Source: JAYZQT01 sp036136335 (GTDB taxonomy: Bacteria; Pseudomonadota; Alphaproteobacteria; MPNO01; UBA830). Taken from it: a DNA stretch of 22,596 bases. Made by a program: the position numbers and the translations under genes. Position 1 is the first letter of the stretch, and each line of letters begins with the position of its first letter. Of the stretch, positions 1 to 8,393 are shown piece after piece. The stretch is taken from positions 1 through 22,596 of the forward strand of contig JAYZQT010000053.1 in NCBI GenBank assembly GCA_036136335.1, read 5' to 3'. The notes below the pieces were generated by a model. The model was given only the letters and a program-made list of their open reading frames with translations. It searched no databases and was not told where the DNA came from.

Positions 1-305
1 CTTCGTGGGTATTGGAATCAGGTCAGTCTTTTTCATTTTAAAAATAGGAATGTTCATTTTGAAAACTGATTGGTGAAACCAGAAACAAAATGCCTGCTGG
101 CGTGCTTTATTGTGGTCATGAACCGTGACAACCTTACAACCGTTTTGGAGCTAATCCGGAAATAGCCCAACGAAACTATAATATGCTGCTGGCTATCATC
201 ACTATGTTCCTCTTCTCTTAAGGCAACAGGCACGTAACAAAGCGTTCTGGATCTTTGTCGCGCAACATTTGTTGTGTAACGCGTTTTGTTGGAAGTGGAG
301 GTAGG
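1..305. other. Left-edge non-coding stretch downstream of phaA
   Basis: No convincing gene is visible here. The region lies 3' of the minus-strand thiolase. It contains a loose inverted repeat (AACAAAGCG at about 235-243 against CGCGTTTTGTT at about 283-293) with a smaller CAACATTTGTTG hairpin inside it. This might fold downstream of phaA, but it lacks the compact stem and T tract of an intrinsic terminator. On the minus strand a short open frame starts at 57 or 36 and runs off the left edge, but it has no Shine-Dalgarno site and too few codons to judge. Confidence 0.5.
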
Positions 306-1487
306 TTAGGAAAAATCCCGCTCGACACACATTGCAATGCCCATACCGCCTCCAATACACAATGTGGCGAGCCCTTTCCTCGCATTCATTTTCTGCATTT
401 CATATAACAGTGTGGTTAAAATGCGCGCGCCGGACGCTCCGATAGGGTGGCCGATGGCGATCGCACCACCGTTAACATTCACTTTGTTAGTATCCCAGCC
501 AATGTCCTTGTTTAACGCGCAGGCTTGGGCTGCAAACGCCTCGTTGGCCTCGACAAGATCGAGGTCGTTTGGAGACCAGCAAGCTTTTTTGAGTGCCTCC
601 CGGCTTGCCGGAATTGGCCCTGACCCCATGATCGCCGGGTCTACCCCCACCTGTGCCCATGACACAATGTGGGCTAGCGGTTTAATTTGACGCTGTTTTG
701 CCTCCTCCTCTGACATTAGCACCAAGGCTGCCGCGCCATCATTAATTCCCGAAGCATTGCCAGCTGTTACGGTACCCTCCTCGACGAACGCGGGTTGAAG
801 TTTGGCAAGCTTTTCAATAGTTGTTCCATGCTTTGGATATTCATCCTTGTCAACGACGACATCCCCTTTGCGCGTGGTGTAGGAGACGGGAACAATTTCG
901 TCTTCAAATTTGCCGGCATTTTGTGCGGCCTCGGCTTTCTGTTGGGAGAGGACTGCGAATTCGTCCTGCTGTTCCCGAGTGATTTGCCATTTTTTTGCGA
1001 CATTTTCCGCAGTATTGCCCATATGATAACCGTTGAACGCATCCCAGAGGCCGTCCTTTATCATGGTGTCAATGAACTCCATATTGCCCATCTTGGTGCC
1101 ATTGCGAAGGTTGGCGGCATGGGGTGCGGTGCTCATCGATTCCTGGCCACCGGAAACGACGATCGCAGAATCGTTATTCCGGATTGCCTGAAGCCCCATT
1201 GCTACTGATTTCAATCCCGAGCCGCATAACTGGTTTACTCCGTAGGCGGGCACCTCTACTGGCAAGCCTGCACCAATCGATGCCTGTCGTGCCGGGTTCT
1301 GACCCTGTGCTGCAGTCAGGATTTGACCCATAATTACCTCAGACACCTCTTCGGGCGCCACGTCTGCGCGCTGCAGTGCTGCTCCAATGGCAATCCTACC
1401 AAGGTCTGAGGCAGCGAGAGTACGGAGTGCGCCATTAAATGCCCCTACGGGCGTCCGCGCGGCGCTCACTATTACAACATTGGTCAT
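306..1487 (-). CDS. phaA: Acetyl-CoA acetyltransferase (biosynthetic thiolase)
   Basis: Condenses two acetyl-CoA to acetoacetyl-CoA, the first step of polyhydroxybutyrate synthesis; it can also run thiolytically in ketone-body or fatty-acid breakdown. The 393-residue length is normal for the family. All thiolase active-site elements are visible: the acylated Cys88 in NQLCGSG, His347 in GHPIGASG, and Cys377 in CIGGGMG near the C-terminus. I chose the ATG at 1487 because GAAGGGAG lies about 5 bases upstream and the protein then begins MTNVVIVSAARTP, typical of the family; a start 10 codons further upstream has no such site. It is transcribed divergently from phaR, which supports a role in PHA metabolism. 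No phaB reductase or phaC synthase is in the window. An atoB-type degradative role cannot be excluded. Confidence 0.95.
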   Translation of the reverse strand: MTNVVIVSAARTPVGAFNGALRTLAASDLGRIAIGAALQRADVAPEEVSEVIMGQILTAAQGQNPARQASIGAGLPVEVPAYGVNQLCGSGLKSVAMGLQAIRNNDSAIVVSGGQESMSTAPHAANLRNGTKMGNMEFIDTMIKDGLWDAFNGYHMGNTAENVAKKWQITREQQDEFAVLSQQKAEAAQNAGKFEDEIVPVSYTTRKGDVVVDKDEYPKHGTTIEKLAKLQPAFVEEGTVTAGNASGINDGAAALVLMSEEEAKQRQIKPLAHIVSWAQVGVDPAIMGSGPIPASREALKKACWSPNDLDLVEANEAFAAQACALNKDIGWDTNKVNVNGGAIAIGHPIGASGARILTTLLYEMQKMNARKGLATLCIGGGMGIAMCVERDFS

Positions 1488-2043
1488 CGGAACTCCCTTC
1501 GTATTCTTGCTATACATGGATTTCGTATACGATATCTGAATTTGTTTTTCCCAAGAACAAAATAGGCAAATTTAAAATTTCTTCAACAACAATGGTGCGA
1601 TGCACAAAATAAATTACGAACCTATAATTCAAAAATACCAGTTAAATTAGACAGTGCCGCATCCCAAATAAAACAATAGCGATATGGGTTACCACTAGTT
1701 TTGTGGAAACAGGCTAATCGTTTGGTGTAGATACTTACGAATACGGATAAGATGTTCTCAAAAAAGTATGTGTACCCATTTAACATTTTGAAAACCTTGT
1801 TCAGTTTTTTCTATTGCACAAACCACCTAAATATATGTCGGTTAATTATTGTTCTAAAAAAAGAATATTGAGAATTTATTTTATTTTTATTGATATGTAT
1901 ATCTGACAAAGAAGTTTCATTAGAATCTCGACCGACTATTAATTTTCGATGTTTTCTGGCGTTGCATCAAAAGATTGATGCATTGCAGCAAAAATGCAAG
2001 ACTCTGTCACTACCTCTGCTATTGGTTTTCAGGAGGCCGTGGC
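1488..2043. other. AT-rich divergent intergenic region between phaA and phaR
   Basis: I see no gene in these 556 bases. The region must hold the promoters of both phaA (leftward) and phaR (rightward). It is distinctly AT-rich compared with the flanking genes, most of all at about 1790-1910. TGCA-containing words recur: TGCACAAA near 1600, TTGCACAA near 1814, and a cluster at 1963-1999 listed separately. An open frame continues 23 codons upstream of the chosen phaR start, but it lacks a ribosome-binding site and runs through that cluster, so I treat it as untranslated. Confidence 0.6.
1963..1999. promoter_or_regulatory. TGC-rich inverted repeats upstream of phaR, candidate PhaR operator
   Basis: Two adjoining inverted repeats lie 45-80 bases before the phaR start. 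The first is TGCATCAA (1963-1970) and TTGATGCA (1975-1982), a perfect 8-base match with a 4-base spacer. The second is TTGCA (1983-1987) and TGCAA (1995-1999). PhaR-type regulators are known to bind TGC-rich sequences and to repress their own gene and phasin genes. That this site is the autoregulatory operator is inference from position and composition. Confidence 0.45.
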
Positions 2044-2661
2044 ATGCCCCTTAAAGGGAGTTCGCCGGACAACGGTGCACCGGATCATATTACGATCAAA
2101 AAATATGCTAACCGCCGGCTATATAACACGGCGAAAAGTGCCTACGTAACACTTGAAAATCTAGCGGCAATGGTAAAGGCCGGAGTGGAATTTACTGTCC
2201 ATGATGCAAAAAGCGGAGAAGATATTACCCGGGCGGTTTTGACGCAGATTATCGTAGAGCAGGAGGCGAAGGGGCACAGTTTACTGCCTACCGGATTTTT
2301 ACGTCAGTTGATAAGCTTTTACGGCGATAGTTTGCAAGGTCTGGTTCCACAATACCTCGATATTGCGATGCGGTCTTTCGCCCACAACCAAGAAAACATG
2401 CGGAAATCTTTGGAGAATGCTTTTGACGATATGTCTCCCTTATCCTCGTTTGAGGAAGTGGACCGCAAAAACATGGCTGTGTTTGAACAGGCCATGAGCA
2501 TGATGGAATCTTTCAAATCTGGAGTACCTGCAAGTAAGGCTATTCAACCAGAAATGATATCGGAAACGCGAGAATCCGCGGAGGCTATAGACCTCCTGAG
2601 AGTTCAGCTTGAGGCTATGCAGCGGCAACTGGATTTTCTTTCTTCTGGCAAAATCAGTTAA
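2044..2661 (+). CDS. phaR: Polyhydroxyalkanoate synthesis regulator PhaR
   Basis: DNA-binding regulator that senses PHA and controls phasin and PHA genes. The N-terminal part carries the PHB/PHA accumulation regulator DNA-binding domain, seen as ITIKKYANRRLYNT (about residues 17-30) followed by AYVTLENLAAMV and the aspartate-rich stretch to about residue 75. The next segment, LLPTGFLRQLISFYGDSLQG with MRSFAHNQENMR, matches the PHB_acc domain. The C-terminus (about 180-205) is a predicted amphipathic helix of the kind used for oligomerisation. The ATG at 2044 is chosen because a perfect AGGAGG lies at 2031-2036, seven bases upstream. The 205-residue length fits the family. It faces away from phaA, and the inverted repeats upstream suggest autoregulation. 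Confidence 0.95.
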   Translation: MPLKGSSPDNGAPDHITIKKYANRRLYNTAKSAYVTLENLAAMVKAGVEFTVHDAKSGEDITRAVLTQIIVEQEAKGHSLLPTGFLRQLISFYGDSLQGLVPQYLDIAMRSFAHNQENMRKSLENAFDDMSPLSSFEEVDRKNMAVFEQAMSMMESFKSGVPASKAIQPEMISETRESAEAIDLLRVQLEAMQRQLDFLSSGKIS

Positions 2662-3141
2662 TTTGTATCATTTAAACTTCGGGGACAGGTTGGTCCATGT
2701 GCCCTTCTCAAATTAATAAGTGTTTAATGATACAGATCGATTCCGAAAAATGTGGTACCGTCGTCATTTCCTCTATTGTCAAAACGTTCTGGTGGGTTGC
2801 GCCTTTTCGTCGGGTTGTGTTTTCCTGTTTTACGGAACCCGGCGCCGTTCATTCGCGGTATAGACAAAGCTCAGTCACCTCAGTATAGGCATTTGCTTCC
2901 CCCGTAACGACATTTACTCCGTATGAATTCGCAATCCCATTTCGATTATGCAGGCTGAGATGGCATGCGAAGTGGATTTGCGGTCGAGAGCGTCTACCAA
3001 GAATAATATCGTCCTTGCAGTTGGTGCTGTTTGTATAAATTTGCGGAGTGACAGAATAGATCACGCTACGAAGCTTTTTCCCCAATTTTAACAAACTCCT
3101 ATGTTAACAAACCCGGGCATGGCTGATACCGTTCAAACACC
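2662..3141. other. Intergenic region between phaR and the catabolic operon
   Basis: No gene can be supported in these 480 bases. Short open frames exist on both strands (63 and 81 codons), but neither has a ribosome-binding site or a recognisable product. A weak GGAC/GTCC hairpin lies shortly after phaR without a T tract, so it is not a convincing terminator. The right end should hold the promoter of the operon beginning at 3142 and carries a 9-base direct repeat listed separately. Confidence 0.5.
3088..3112. repeat. Direct repeat TTAACAAAC upstream of the catabolic operon
   Basis: TTAACAAAC occurs at 3088-3096 and again at 3104-3112, offset by 16 bases, about 30 bases before the first gene of the operon. 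A tandem half-site arrangement this close to a start could be a regulator binding site, but no matching regulator gene is adjacent, and chance recurrence in AT-rich DNA is possible. Confidence 0.3.
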
Positions 3142-3966
3142 ATGCATACTCCGCGTCCTGGCCTGTCTCAAGTAAGTGACCCTCCGGACAACGTTGATGG
3201 CGCTACTTGGCTAACCGTGCAGGGGCGCTCGATCTTCGGAGTCTGGCGTTGTCCTCCGGTCGATGACAGACCTTCGCTCGTCTTTCTTCATGACGGGCTT
3301 GGCAGTGTCGGCACCATGCGCAGATTTCCTGAACAGACGGCGAGCGCGTTGGACCTGCCTGCGTTTGTCTTTGATCGACTGGGGTACGGCCGATCCGATC
3401 ATGAGGATGAATTTCCATTAGATTTTATGGGTGAAGCGGCTGATTTTCTCGAGGATGTTCTGGAAGTTGCTGGCATCACGGACTGCTGCCTGATCGGGCA
3501 TTCCGATGGCGGTACTGTGGCTCTTTTACATGGCGCCCGTTACACTGGTCGGGTGCGGGCAATTGTCACCGTAGCAGCTCATGTGCGTCGTGACGATCTG
3601 ACATACGGACAGGTTCTGCGGCATAATAAAATGTATCGCGATGGCAACACCCCTGACTGGATGACCCGTTTCCACGGTGAACGTGCAGATCACCTGCTAA
3701 AGTGCTGGGCTGAGGTGTGGCAGAGAACACTCTACGATTCTTGGGATATATGTCACGAGATTGCGGCAATTAACATTCCGCTCCTGTCCATCCAAGGTTC
3801 GAAGGATGCCTATGGCCTCCCGAGCCAGCTTGAGGGCATCAAAAATGCCGTTAAACATGCCCAGGTCGATATGATAGAGGGTTTGGGACATTTTCCCCAG
3901 TTGGAGGATCCGGACTTAGTGGTGGCGAGGATAGAACGGTTCCTCGCCCCGTATTGCGGCCAATAA
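3142..3966 (+). CDS. Alpha/beta hydrolase
   Basis: Serine hydrolase of the alpha/beta fold, likely cleaving an ester, lactone or C-C bond of an unknown substrate. The visible catalytic features are the HDGLGS oxyanion segment (50-55), the nucleophile elbow GHSDGG with Ser121, the acid Asp222 in QGSKDAYG, and His250 in GLGHFPQLEDP. The 274-residue length is normal, and there is no signal peptide, so it is cytoplasmic. It is the first gene of a six-gene plus-strand run. The ATG at 3142 has no strong ribosome-binding site; the other nearby ATG (3119) is in a frame that closes quickly. It resembles the 2-hydroxymuconate semialdehyde hydrolase/esterase kind of protein, but the motifs do not fix the substrate. 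Confidence 0.88.
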   Translation: MHTPRPGLSQVSDPPDNVDGATWLTVQGRSIFGVWRCPPVDDRPSLVFLHDGLGSVGTMRRFPEQTASALDLPAFVFDRLGYGRSDHEDEFPLDFMGEAADFLEDVLEVAGITDCCLIGHSDGGTVALLHGARYTGRVRAIVTVAAHVRRDDLTYGQVLRHNKMYRDGNTPDWMTRFHGERADHLLKCWAEVWQRTLYDSWDICHEIAAINIPLLSIQGSKDAYGLPSQLEGIKNAVKHAQVDMIEGLGHFPQLEDPDLVVARIERFLAPYCGQ

Positions 3967-3989
3967 GCAGGCATTCTATAAACCCGGCC

Positions 3990-5015
3990 ATGACGTTTTC
4001 CACAGTTTATCCATTTTCCGAATTGCGATATGGCGAGACCAAGGAGGTGGTGCCCGGTGTCCACTGGGTGCGGATGGAGTTGCCGTTTGCCCTCAACCAC
4101 ATCAATCTTTGGATGCTTCGCGATGGGGATGGCTGGACCATCGTCGACACGGGGTACAACGTTGATACGTCGAAAAAGACCTGGGACTCCATTTTGACTG
4201 GAATGGCCGGCGGTGCTCCTATTGTCCGGACAATCTGTTCGCATTTTCACCCAGATCATATGGGTCTCGCTGGCTGGTTCGAGGAACGTTATGCCGCACC
4301 ACTTTGGATGACATATACAGAATGGCTTCAGGGCCATTTCGCAGCCTCCGAAACATTGACGCACAATTTTGATCGGTGGCTCGAATTCTATCGGAGTAAC
4401 GGGGCCCCTCCCGACATGACGATTGGTTTCAAAAAGGTCAAGGAGTCATTTCGAGACCCTTGGTACCGTTTGCCTGAAACCGTTAGACGCATTCAGGACA
4501 TGGAGGAAATCCAGATTGGAGGGCGCATATGGAATGTGATTACCGCGGGTGGTCATACCCCTGAACATGCTTCGCTGTGGTGTCCCGACCTAAATGTTCT
4601 AATTTCCGGCGATCAAATTTTACCCCGGATAAGCCCCAATATCAGTCTGTTGTACACTGAACCGGACGGTGATCCGTTGCGTCAATATTTTGCAAGTTTT
4701 GATAAGTTTCGTCATCTTCCGGAAGATGTTCTCGTTTTACCATCCCACGACTATCCGTTTCGCGGCTTGCATGGTCGCATGGATGATCTGCGTGCACATC
4801 ATCAGTCACGGCTCGATGTTGCCAACGACAGATGCGTCAAACCGCAGACCGCCGCAGAGGTGATTCCGGCTTTGTTCAAGCGTGAAATTGGCGTATTTGA
4901 GTTCAGTTTTGCGATGGGGGAGACCTTGGCTCACCTTAATTACCTAGTCTGTGATGGTGCCTTGGAGCGCGTTCGTGAAAGTGACGGGTTAATTCGTTTT
5001 CGCCAAGCTGCATAA
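3990..5015 (+). CDS. MBL-fold metallo-hydrolase
   Basis: Metallo-beta-lactamase-fold hydrolase with a binuclear metal site. The ligands are all visible: HFHPDH (His85, His87, Asp89, His90), His189 in GGHTPEH, Asp208 in SGDQILP, and His253 in PSHDYPF. About 70 residues after the last ligand probably form the C-terminal winged-helix-like region seen in LACTB2-type members. The 341-residue length assumes the ATG at 3990, 23 bases after the upstream stop; a TTG at 3954 would add 12 residues and overlap the hydrolase gene. Neither has a clear ribosome-binding site. Operon context suggests hydrolysis of a thioester, lactone or ester intermediate, since this fold commonly acts on such bonds. The specific substrate is unknown. 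Confidence 0.88.
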   Translation: MTFSTVYPFSELRYGETKEVVPGVHWVRMELPFALNHINLWMLRDGDGWTIVDTGYNVDTSKKTWDSILTGMAGGAPIVRTICSHFHPDHMGLAGWFEERYAAPLWMTYTEWLQGHFAASETLTHNFDRWLEFYRSNGAPPDMTIGFKKVKESFRDPWYRLPETVRRIQDMEEIQIGGRIWNVITAGGHTPEHASLWCPDLNVLISGDQILPRISPNISLLYTEPDGDPLRQYFASFDKFRHLPEDVLVLPSHDYPFRGLHGRMDDLRAHHQSRLDVANDRCVKPQTAAEVIPALFKREIGVFEFSFAMGETLAHLNYLVCDGALERVRESDGLIRFRQAA

Positions 5016-5145
5016 TCAAATGCGACGCCTCTTTGTTTCAAGGGGCATACTTGCGCAAGACTGGCGTTCCTCCGACAATAACGTACCGCACCCCGTCGGG
5101 GCCAGTTTTCCGACTTTACACCGGCGCGGATAGGGAGCCGACTTT

Positions 5146-6318
5146 ATGCAGTTTATGTATTTCTCTGAGGGAGAGACCCTCGACGGGGAATCTTACCAAG
5201 TTCGATACAAGGAACTTATTGAACAGGCGATTCACGCGGAAAAATGGGGATTTGATTCTTTTGGTGTGTCAGAGCAGCAGTATGCGATTGGCGGCATTTC
5301 GACGTCCTGCCCGGAGGTACTATTCGCCTATCTGTTCTCGCTGACCAAAACCCTGCGTTTTGCGCATGCCATCACCCTTTTGCCAAAAAATATCAACCAC
5401 GCGCTTCGGATCGCATCACGGACTAGCGTTCAGGACATTTTATCTGACGGACGCATAGAATTAGGAATTGGACGTGGTAACACCACACTGGCGCTCCGGG
5501 CCTTCGGCGTAGATTTGGAACAAAGCCGTTCCGAGGTTCATGAGGGAATTCAGATTTTGAAGAAAGCCTTCACCGAGGACCCGTTCATGTTCTACGGAGA
5601 ACATTACCAGATTCCCCCAAGGTCTTTAATTCCCAAACCCTTGCAAACACCACATCCGCCCATGTACATGGCGGCGACCAGTCACGAGTCCCACATTATG
5701 GCGGCCCAGCTAGGGATTGGTGTTTTCAGCTGGTCAAACTACATGGGATATGAGCCCCTAGCCAAATCAATTGCCGAATACAAAAAAGAGGCTGACGCAC
5801 AGGAAGCTGCAGGAAACTCTGTAGATCGCCGGCGCGTGGGCGCGCTTTTACAAGCCTATTGTGCTGAGACCGACGAGATCGCGCGTGAAGAAGCTGGGGA
5901 GGGAAATGTCAAATGGTTACAAATCGCACTGGACGGCTATCCACGGCTCGCGAAGGTGGCAAAAAGCTATGCCTATATGGCAAAGGTGCAACAAGTTGCC
6001 CAGAAAGCCACCAATCTCGATTATTTTCAGGAAGAATCCGGTTCTGCCGTATTTGGTTCGCCCGAGAGTTGCATTCGTTCCATTGAGCGTTTGCGCGCCT
6101 GTGGGGTCAATACTTTCGCACTCCGGATTGACAGCGTGCCTCACGCAAAGATCATGAAGTCGATAGAAATGTTCGGCCGATACGTAATACCCCACTTTAA
6201 GGTTCCAAAGAATTTCATGCGGCCACCCGAAGACGTAATGGCTGATATCCGGGAATTGCGCGAACAGGCCAAGCAGGCCGGCGTGTATAACGACCCCGGT
6301 ACTAAGAAGACGAATTAA
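5146..6318 (+). CDS. LLM-class flavin-dependent oxidoreductase (luciferase-like monooxygenase)
   Basis: Bacterial-luciferase-fold (alpha/beta)8 enzyme expected to use reduced FMN, or F420 in some relatives, to oxygenate its substrate. Typical blocks are visible: MQFMYFSEG at the start of strand 1, HAEKWGFDSFGVSEQQ, the LRFAHAITLLPKNINHALRIA segment (split here as LRFAHAITLL and PKNINHALRIA), LSDGRIELGIGRGN (about 104-117), and HPPMYMAATSHES. Length is 390 residues. AGGGAG at 5132-5137 is eight bases before the ATG, so the start is well supported. A 130-base gap separates it from the MBL gene, longer than elsewhere in this run, so an internal promoter is possible. A flavin reductase partner is not obvious next to it; the nitroreductase at 12206-12901 is the only flavoenzyme candidate nearby. 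Confidence 0.9.
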   Translation: MQFMYFSEGETLDGESYQVRYKELIEQAIHAEKWGFDSFGVSEQQYAIGGISTSCPEVLFAYLFSLTKTLRFAHAITLLPKNINHALRIASRTSVQDILSDGRIELGIGRGNTTLALRAFGVDLEQSRSEVHEGIQILKKAFTEDPFMFYGEHYQIPPRSLIPKPLQTPHPPMYMAATSHESHIMAAQLGIGVFSWSNYMGYEPLAKSIAEYKKEADAQEAAGNSVDRRRVGALLQAYCAETDEIAREEAGEGNVKWLQIALDGYPRLAKVAKSYAYMAKVQQVAQKATNLDYFQEESGSAVFGSPESCIRSIERLRACGVNTFALRIDSVPHAKIMKSIEMFGRYVIPHFKVPKNFMRPPEDVMADIRELREQAKQAGVYNDPGTKKTN

Positions 6319-6322
6319 GCTT

Positions 6323-6793
6323 ATGGCACGGATTCTTGAATATATCACCGTCAACTATGCAGTGGATGATCAGCAGGCTGCCGTTTCGAAATTCCGGGCA
6401 CTAGGCCTCAACGCAATTGCACCCAACGTGATGCCGAAGCCTCCCGCACAGATTACTGACGTAACGTTTCCATTAGGCAACAAGGGAGCAATATCGCTCG
6501 TGGCTCCGACTGATCCGACTTCTACCGTGCAGAAATTTCTTGATCGGCGCGGTGAGGGAGTACTGTCCTTCGCGGTACGTGTGGACCATCTTGAAGACGC
6601 GATGGCGGAATGGGTGACGCAGGGTATAGAATGGGTATTGCCTGAACCGTATATATTTCCACCCGGCACGGCTGCCGCCCGGTACCGAGTAGAAACTTTG
6701 AAAGCTAACTGGATAAGGCCTAGCTCGTTGCACGGTCTGCTGATGGAATGCTTCGAGTTCTGTGGTAGCGTGGAAGAGATAGAACCAGCATAG
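6323..6793 (+). CDS. VOC-fold protein (glyoxalase/dioxygenase superfamily-like)
   Basis: A 156-residue protein whose pattern of paired beta-alpha-beta-beta-beta units fits the vicinal oxygen chelate fold: a first unit from MARILEYITVNYAVDD to about residue 65 and a second beginning near FAVRVDHLEDAMAEW, ending with LHGLLMECFEF, where a metal-binding glutamate is usual. His in RVDHLEDA and Glu in LLMECFEF are plausible ligands. It begins four bases after the LLM stop codon, so the two are probably translationally coupled. VOC proteins include extradiol dioxygenases, glyoxalases and epimerases; one pair of units of this length is closest to the glyoxalase/epimerase group. The precise role is unknown and assignment to the superfamily is by pattern only. 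Confidence 0.72.
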   Translation: MARILEYITVNYAVDDQQAAVSKFRALGLNAIAPNVMPKPPAQITDVTFPLGNKGAISLVAPTDPTSTVQKFLDRRGEGVLSFAVRVDHLEDAMAEWVTQGIEWVLPEPYIFPPGTAAARYRVETLKANWIRPSSLHGLLMECFEFCGSVEEIEPA

Positions 6794-6835
6794 ACCCGGC
6801 TGCCATGTGACGGAGTAGTAGGAAGAGGACCGCAG

Positions 6836-8365
6836 GTGAACTTTGGATGTATCATAGATGATGCTGTTAAGGTCTGGCCGAACAAAGAGGCACTAATTTA
6901 CGGTAAGGATCGCATCACATATTCGGAACTTGACGCTCGAATAAACCGGGTAGCCCGCGGGTTGAAAAAGCTGGAAATCGGGGTGGGAGATCACGTGGCC
7001 GTCCTCGTAAAGAACGATCACCGTTTCGTCGAAACAATGCTTGGAGCCCTCCGCACAGGTGCTTCCGTTACACCTGCGACGACGCGGGCACATTACACCA
7101 CGCTGATGCACATTATGGATGACTGCGGAGCCCGGGTTCTTTTCGCGTCTGGAGATTTTGAGAATGAAGCAGCGCGCCTGGGGCGAGATGTTGAGGGTCT
7201 CGAGCACGTAATTCTGATGGACGCGGAAGTGGAAGGCACCACGGATTATGATCCATGGCTTATGGCCCAATCCAGCGATCGATTTGTTGAAGCTGTGGCG
7301 GAAGAAGCAATAGCCTCGATCTCATATACTTCCGGGTCGACGGGAAAACCGAAGGGCGTCCTCTTAACCCACGCGGCAATGGTTTGGTCAACGAGGAACC
7401 TTAGACGGGCGCTTTTATTTGGACCTGACGAACGTTGCCTTCTGGCTGTGCCGATGTTTCATGCAAACGGCATGTTTGCTGGCCTTTTTTCCATGCTTGA
7501 AAGTGGCGGGTCTACGGTGATTTTGCATGACGTTGACCCAGTCGAAATGATCGAGGTCATCGCAAAGGAGCGCTGTACCTACACTACGGGTGTCCCGGCA
7601 ATGTACAAATTGATGCTAATGGAAGAGCAGGCATTGGAGGTTAATGACTGTTCGTCTCTGAACTTCGTGATCTGCGGTTCCTCGGAGGTCCCAGAGGATC
7701 TGCTTTCCAAATTTTCTGATCGCATGGCCCCGATGTTAGAAGCCTATGGCCTCACCGAGTGTGGTTTTGTCTGCAACACGCCCCGGTGGGGAATAATAAA
7801 GCAGGGAACGACTGGCTTGCCCTATCCCGATGTTGAATTACGCATTGTCGACCCCGCTAGTCCACGGCAGGATGTATTGCAGGGGGAGAAGGGAGAACTG
7901 CTCGTCCGCAGTCCCGGAAACCTTGTTGGCTATCACAATTTACCTGACGTCACTGCGCAGCGGTTACTTCCGGGAGGTTGGTTGCGTACCAGTGATATCG
8001 CGCGGGCGGATGAACAGGGCTATATTGAAATTATCGGACGTGAGGATGATCGCATCGCCTGCGCCGGCGAGGTATTCTATCCAAAAGAAGTAGAGAATGT
8101 GCTGATGGAACACGAAAACATAGCTGATGTCGCGGTTGTACCCCGTTCCGATGCCGTCAAGGGGGAGGTACCAGTAGCGTTCGTTGTTGAAAGGGTCTCT
8201 GGGGGTACAACACCCGAAGAGTTAAAATCCTATTATTTTGAAAACGGTGCACCTTATATGCACCCAAGAACAGTTTCGATCATGACCGAACTACCGCTTA
8301 CGTCGGCCAAGAAGGTGGATCGGGCCGCCTTGCGGGAAATGGCCGAAATGGTCCAATCCGGTTGA
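6836..8365 (+). CDS. AMP-forming acyl-CoA ligase (ANL superfamily)
   Basis: Activates a carboxylic acid with ATP to the acyl-adenylate and then to the CoA thioester. Family signatures in order: the phosphate-binding YTSGSTGKPKG (164-174), AYGLTEC (A5), WLRTSDIA with the hinge-region GREDDRIACAGEVFYPKEVE, and a C-terminal TSAKKVDR whose lysine (about 493) is the adenylation lysine. At 509 residues it is typical. The start is GTG at 6836, supported by GGAAGAGG 7-8 bases upstream and by the family N-terminus. It sits within the operon between the VOC gene and the hotdog gene, so its product CoA thioester is probably the substrate or product of neighbours. Acid specificity (aromatic, aliphatic or alicyclic) cannot be read from the motifs. 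Confidence 0.92.
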   Translation: MNFGCIIDDAVKVWPNKEALIYGKDRITYSELDARINRVARGLKKLEIGVGDHVAVLVKNDHRFVETMLGALRTGASVTPATTRAHYTTLMHIMDDCGARVLFASGDFENEAARLGRDVEGLEHVILMDAEVEGTTDYDPWLMAQSSDRFVEAVAEEAIASISYTSGSTGKPKGVLLTHAAMVWSTRNLRRALLFGPDERCLLAVPMFHANGMFAGLFSMLESGGSTVILHDVDPVEMIEVIAKERCTYTTGVPAMYKLMLMEEQALEVNDCSSLNFVICGSSEVPEDLLSKFSDRMAPMLEAYGLTECGFVCNTPRWGIIKQGTTGLPYPDVELRIVDPASPRQDVLQGEKGELLVRSPGNLVGYHNLPDVTAQRLLPGGWLRTSDIARADEQGYIEIIGREDDRIACAGEVFYPKEVENVLMEHENIADVAVVPRSDAVKGEVPVAFVVERVSGGTTPEELKSYYFENGAPYMHPRTVSIMTELPLTSAKKVDRAALREMAEMVQSG

Positions 8366-8393
8366 GGGTGCCCCTGTCGGGACGTGTTGTGAA

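Noticed and set aside
1..57. Minus-strand open frame beginning MNIPIFKMKKTD and running off the left edge
   Set aside because: No ribosome-binding site before either ATG (57 or 36) and only 12-19 codons are visible, so it cannot be judged.
1975..2043. Upstream extension of phaR by 23 codons
   Set aside because: No ribosome-binding site at 1975, the peptide lacks family similarity, and it overlaps the inverted repeats; the perfect AGGAGG at 2031 fixes the start at 2044.
2680..2710. Possible terminator after phaR (GGAC...GTCC)
   Set aside because: Only a 4-base stem and no T tract.
2849..3094. Minus-strand 81-codon ORF between phaR and the hydrolase
   Set aside because: No recognisable motif, no ribosome-binding site and a composition unlike the neighbouring genes.
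5086..5104. CCCC-GTC-GGGG hairpin before the LLM gene
   Set aside because: Four-base stem with a three-base loop and no T tract; the genes around it read the same way.
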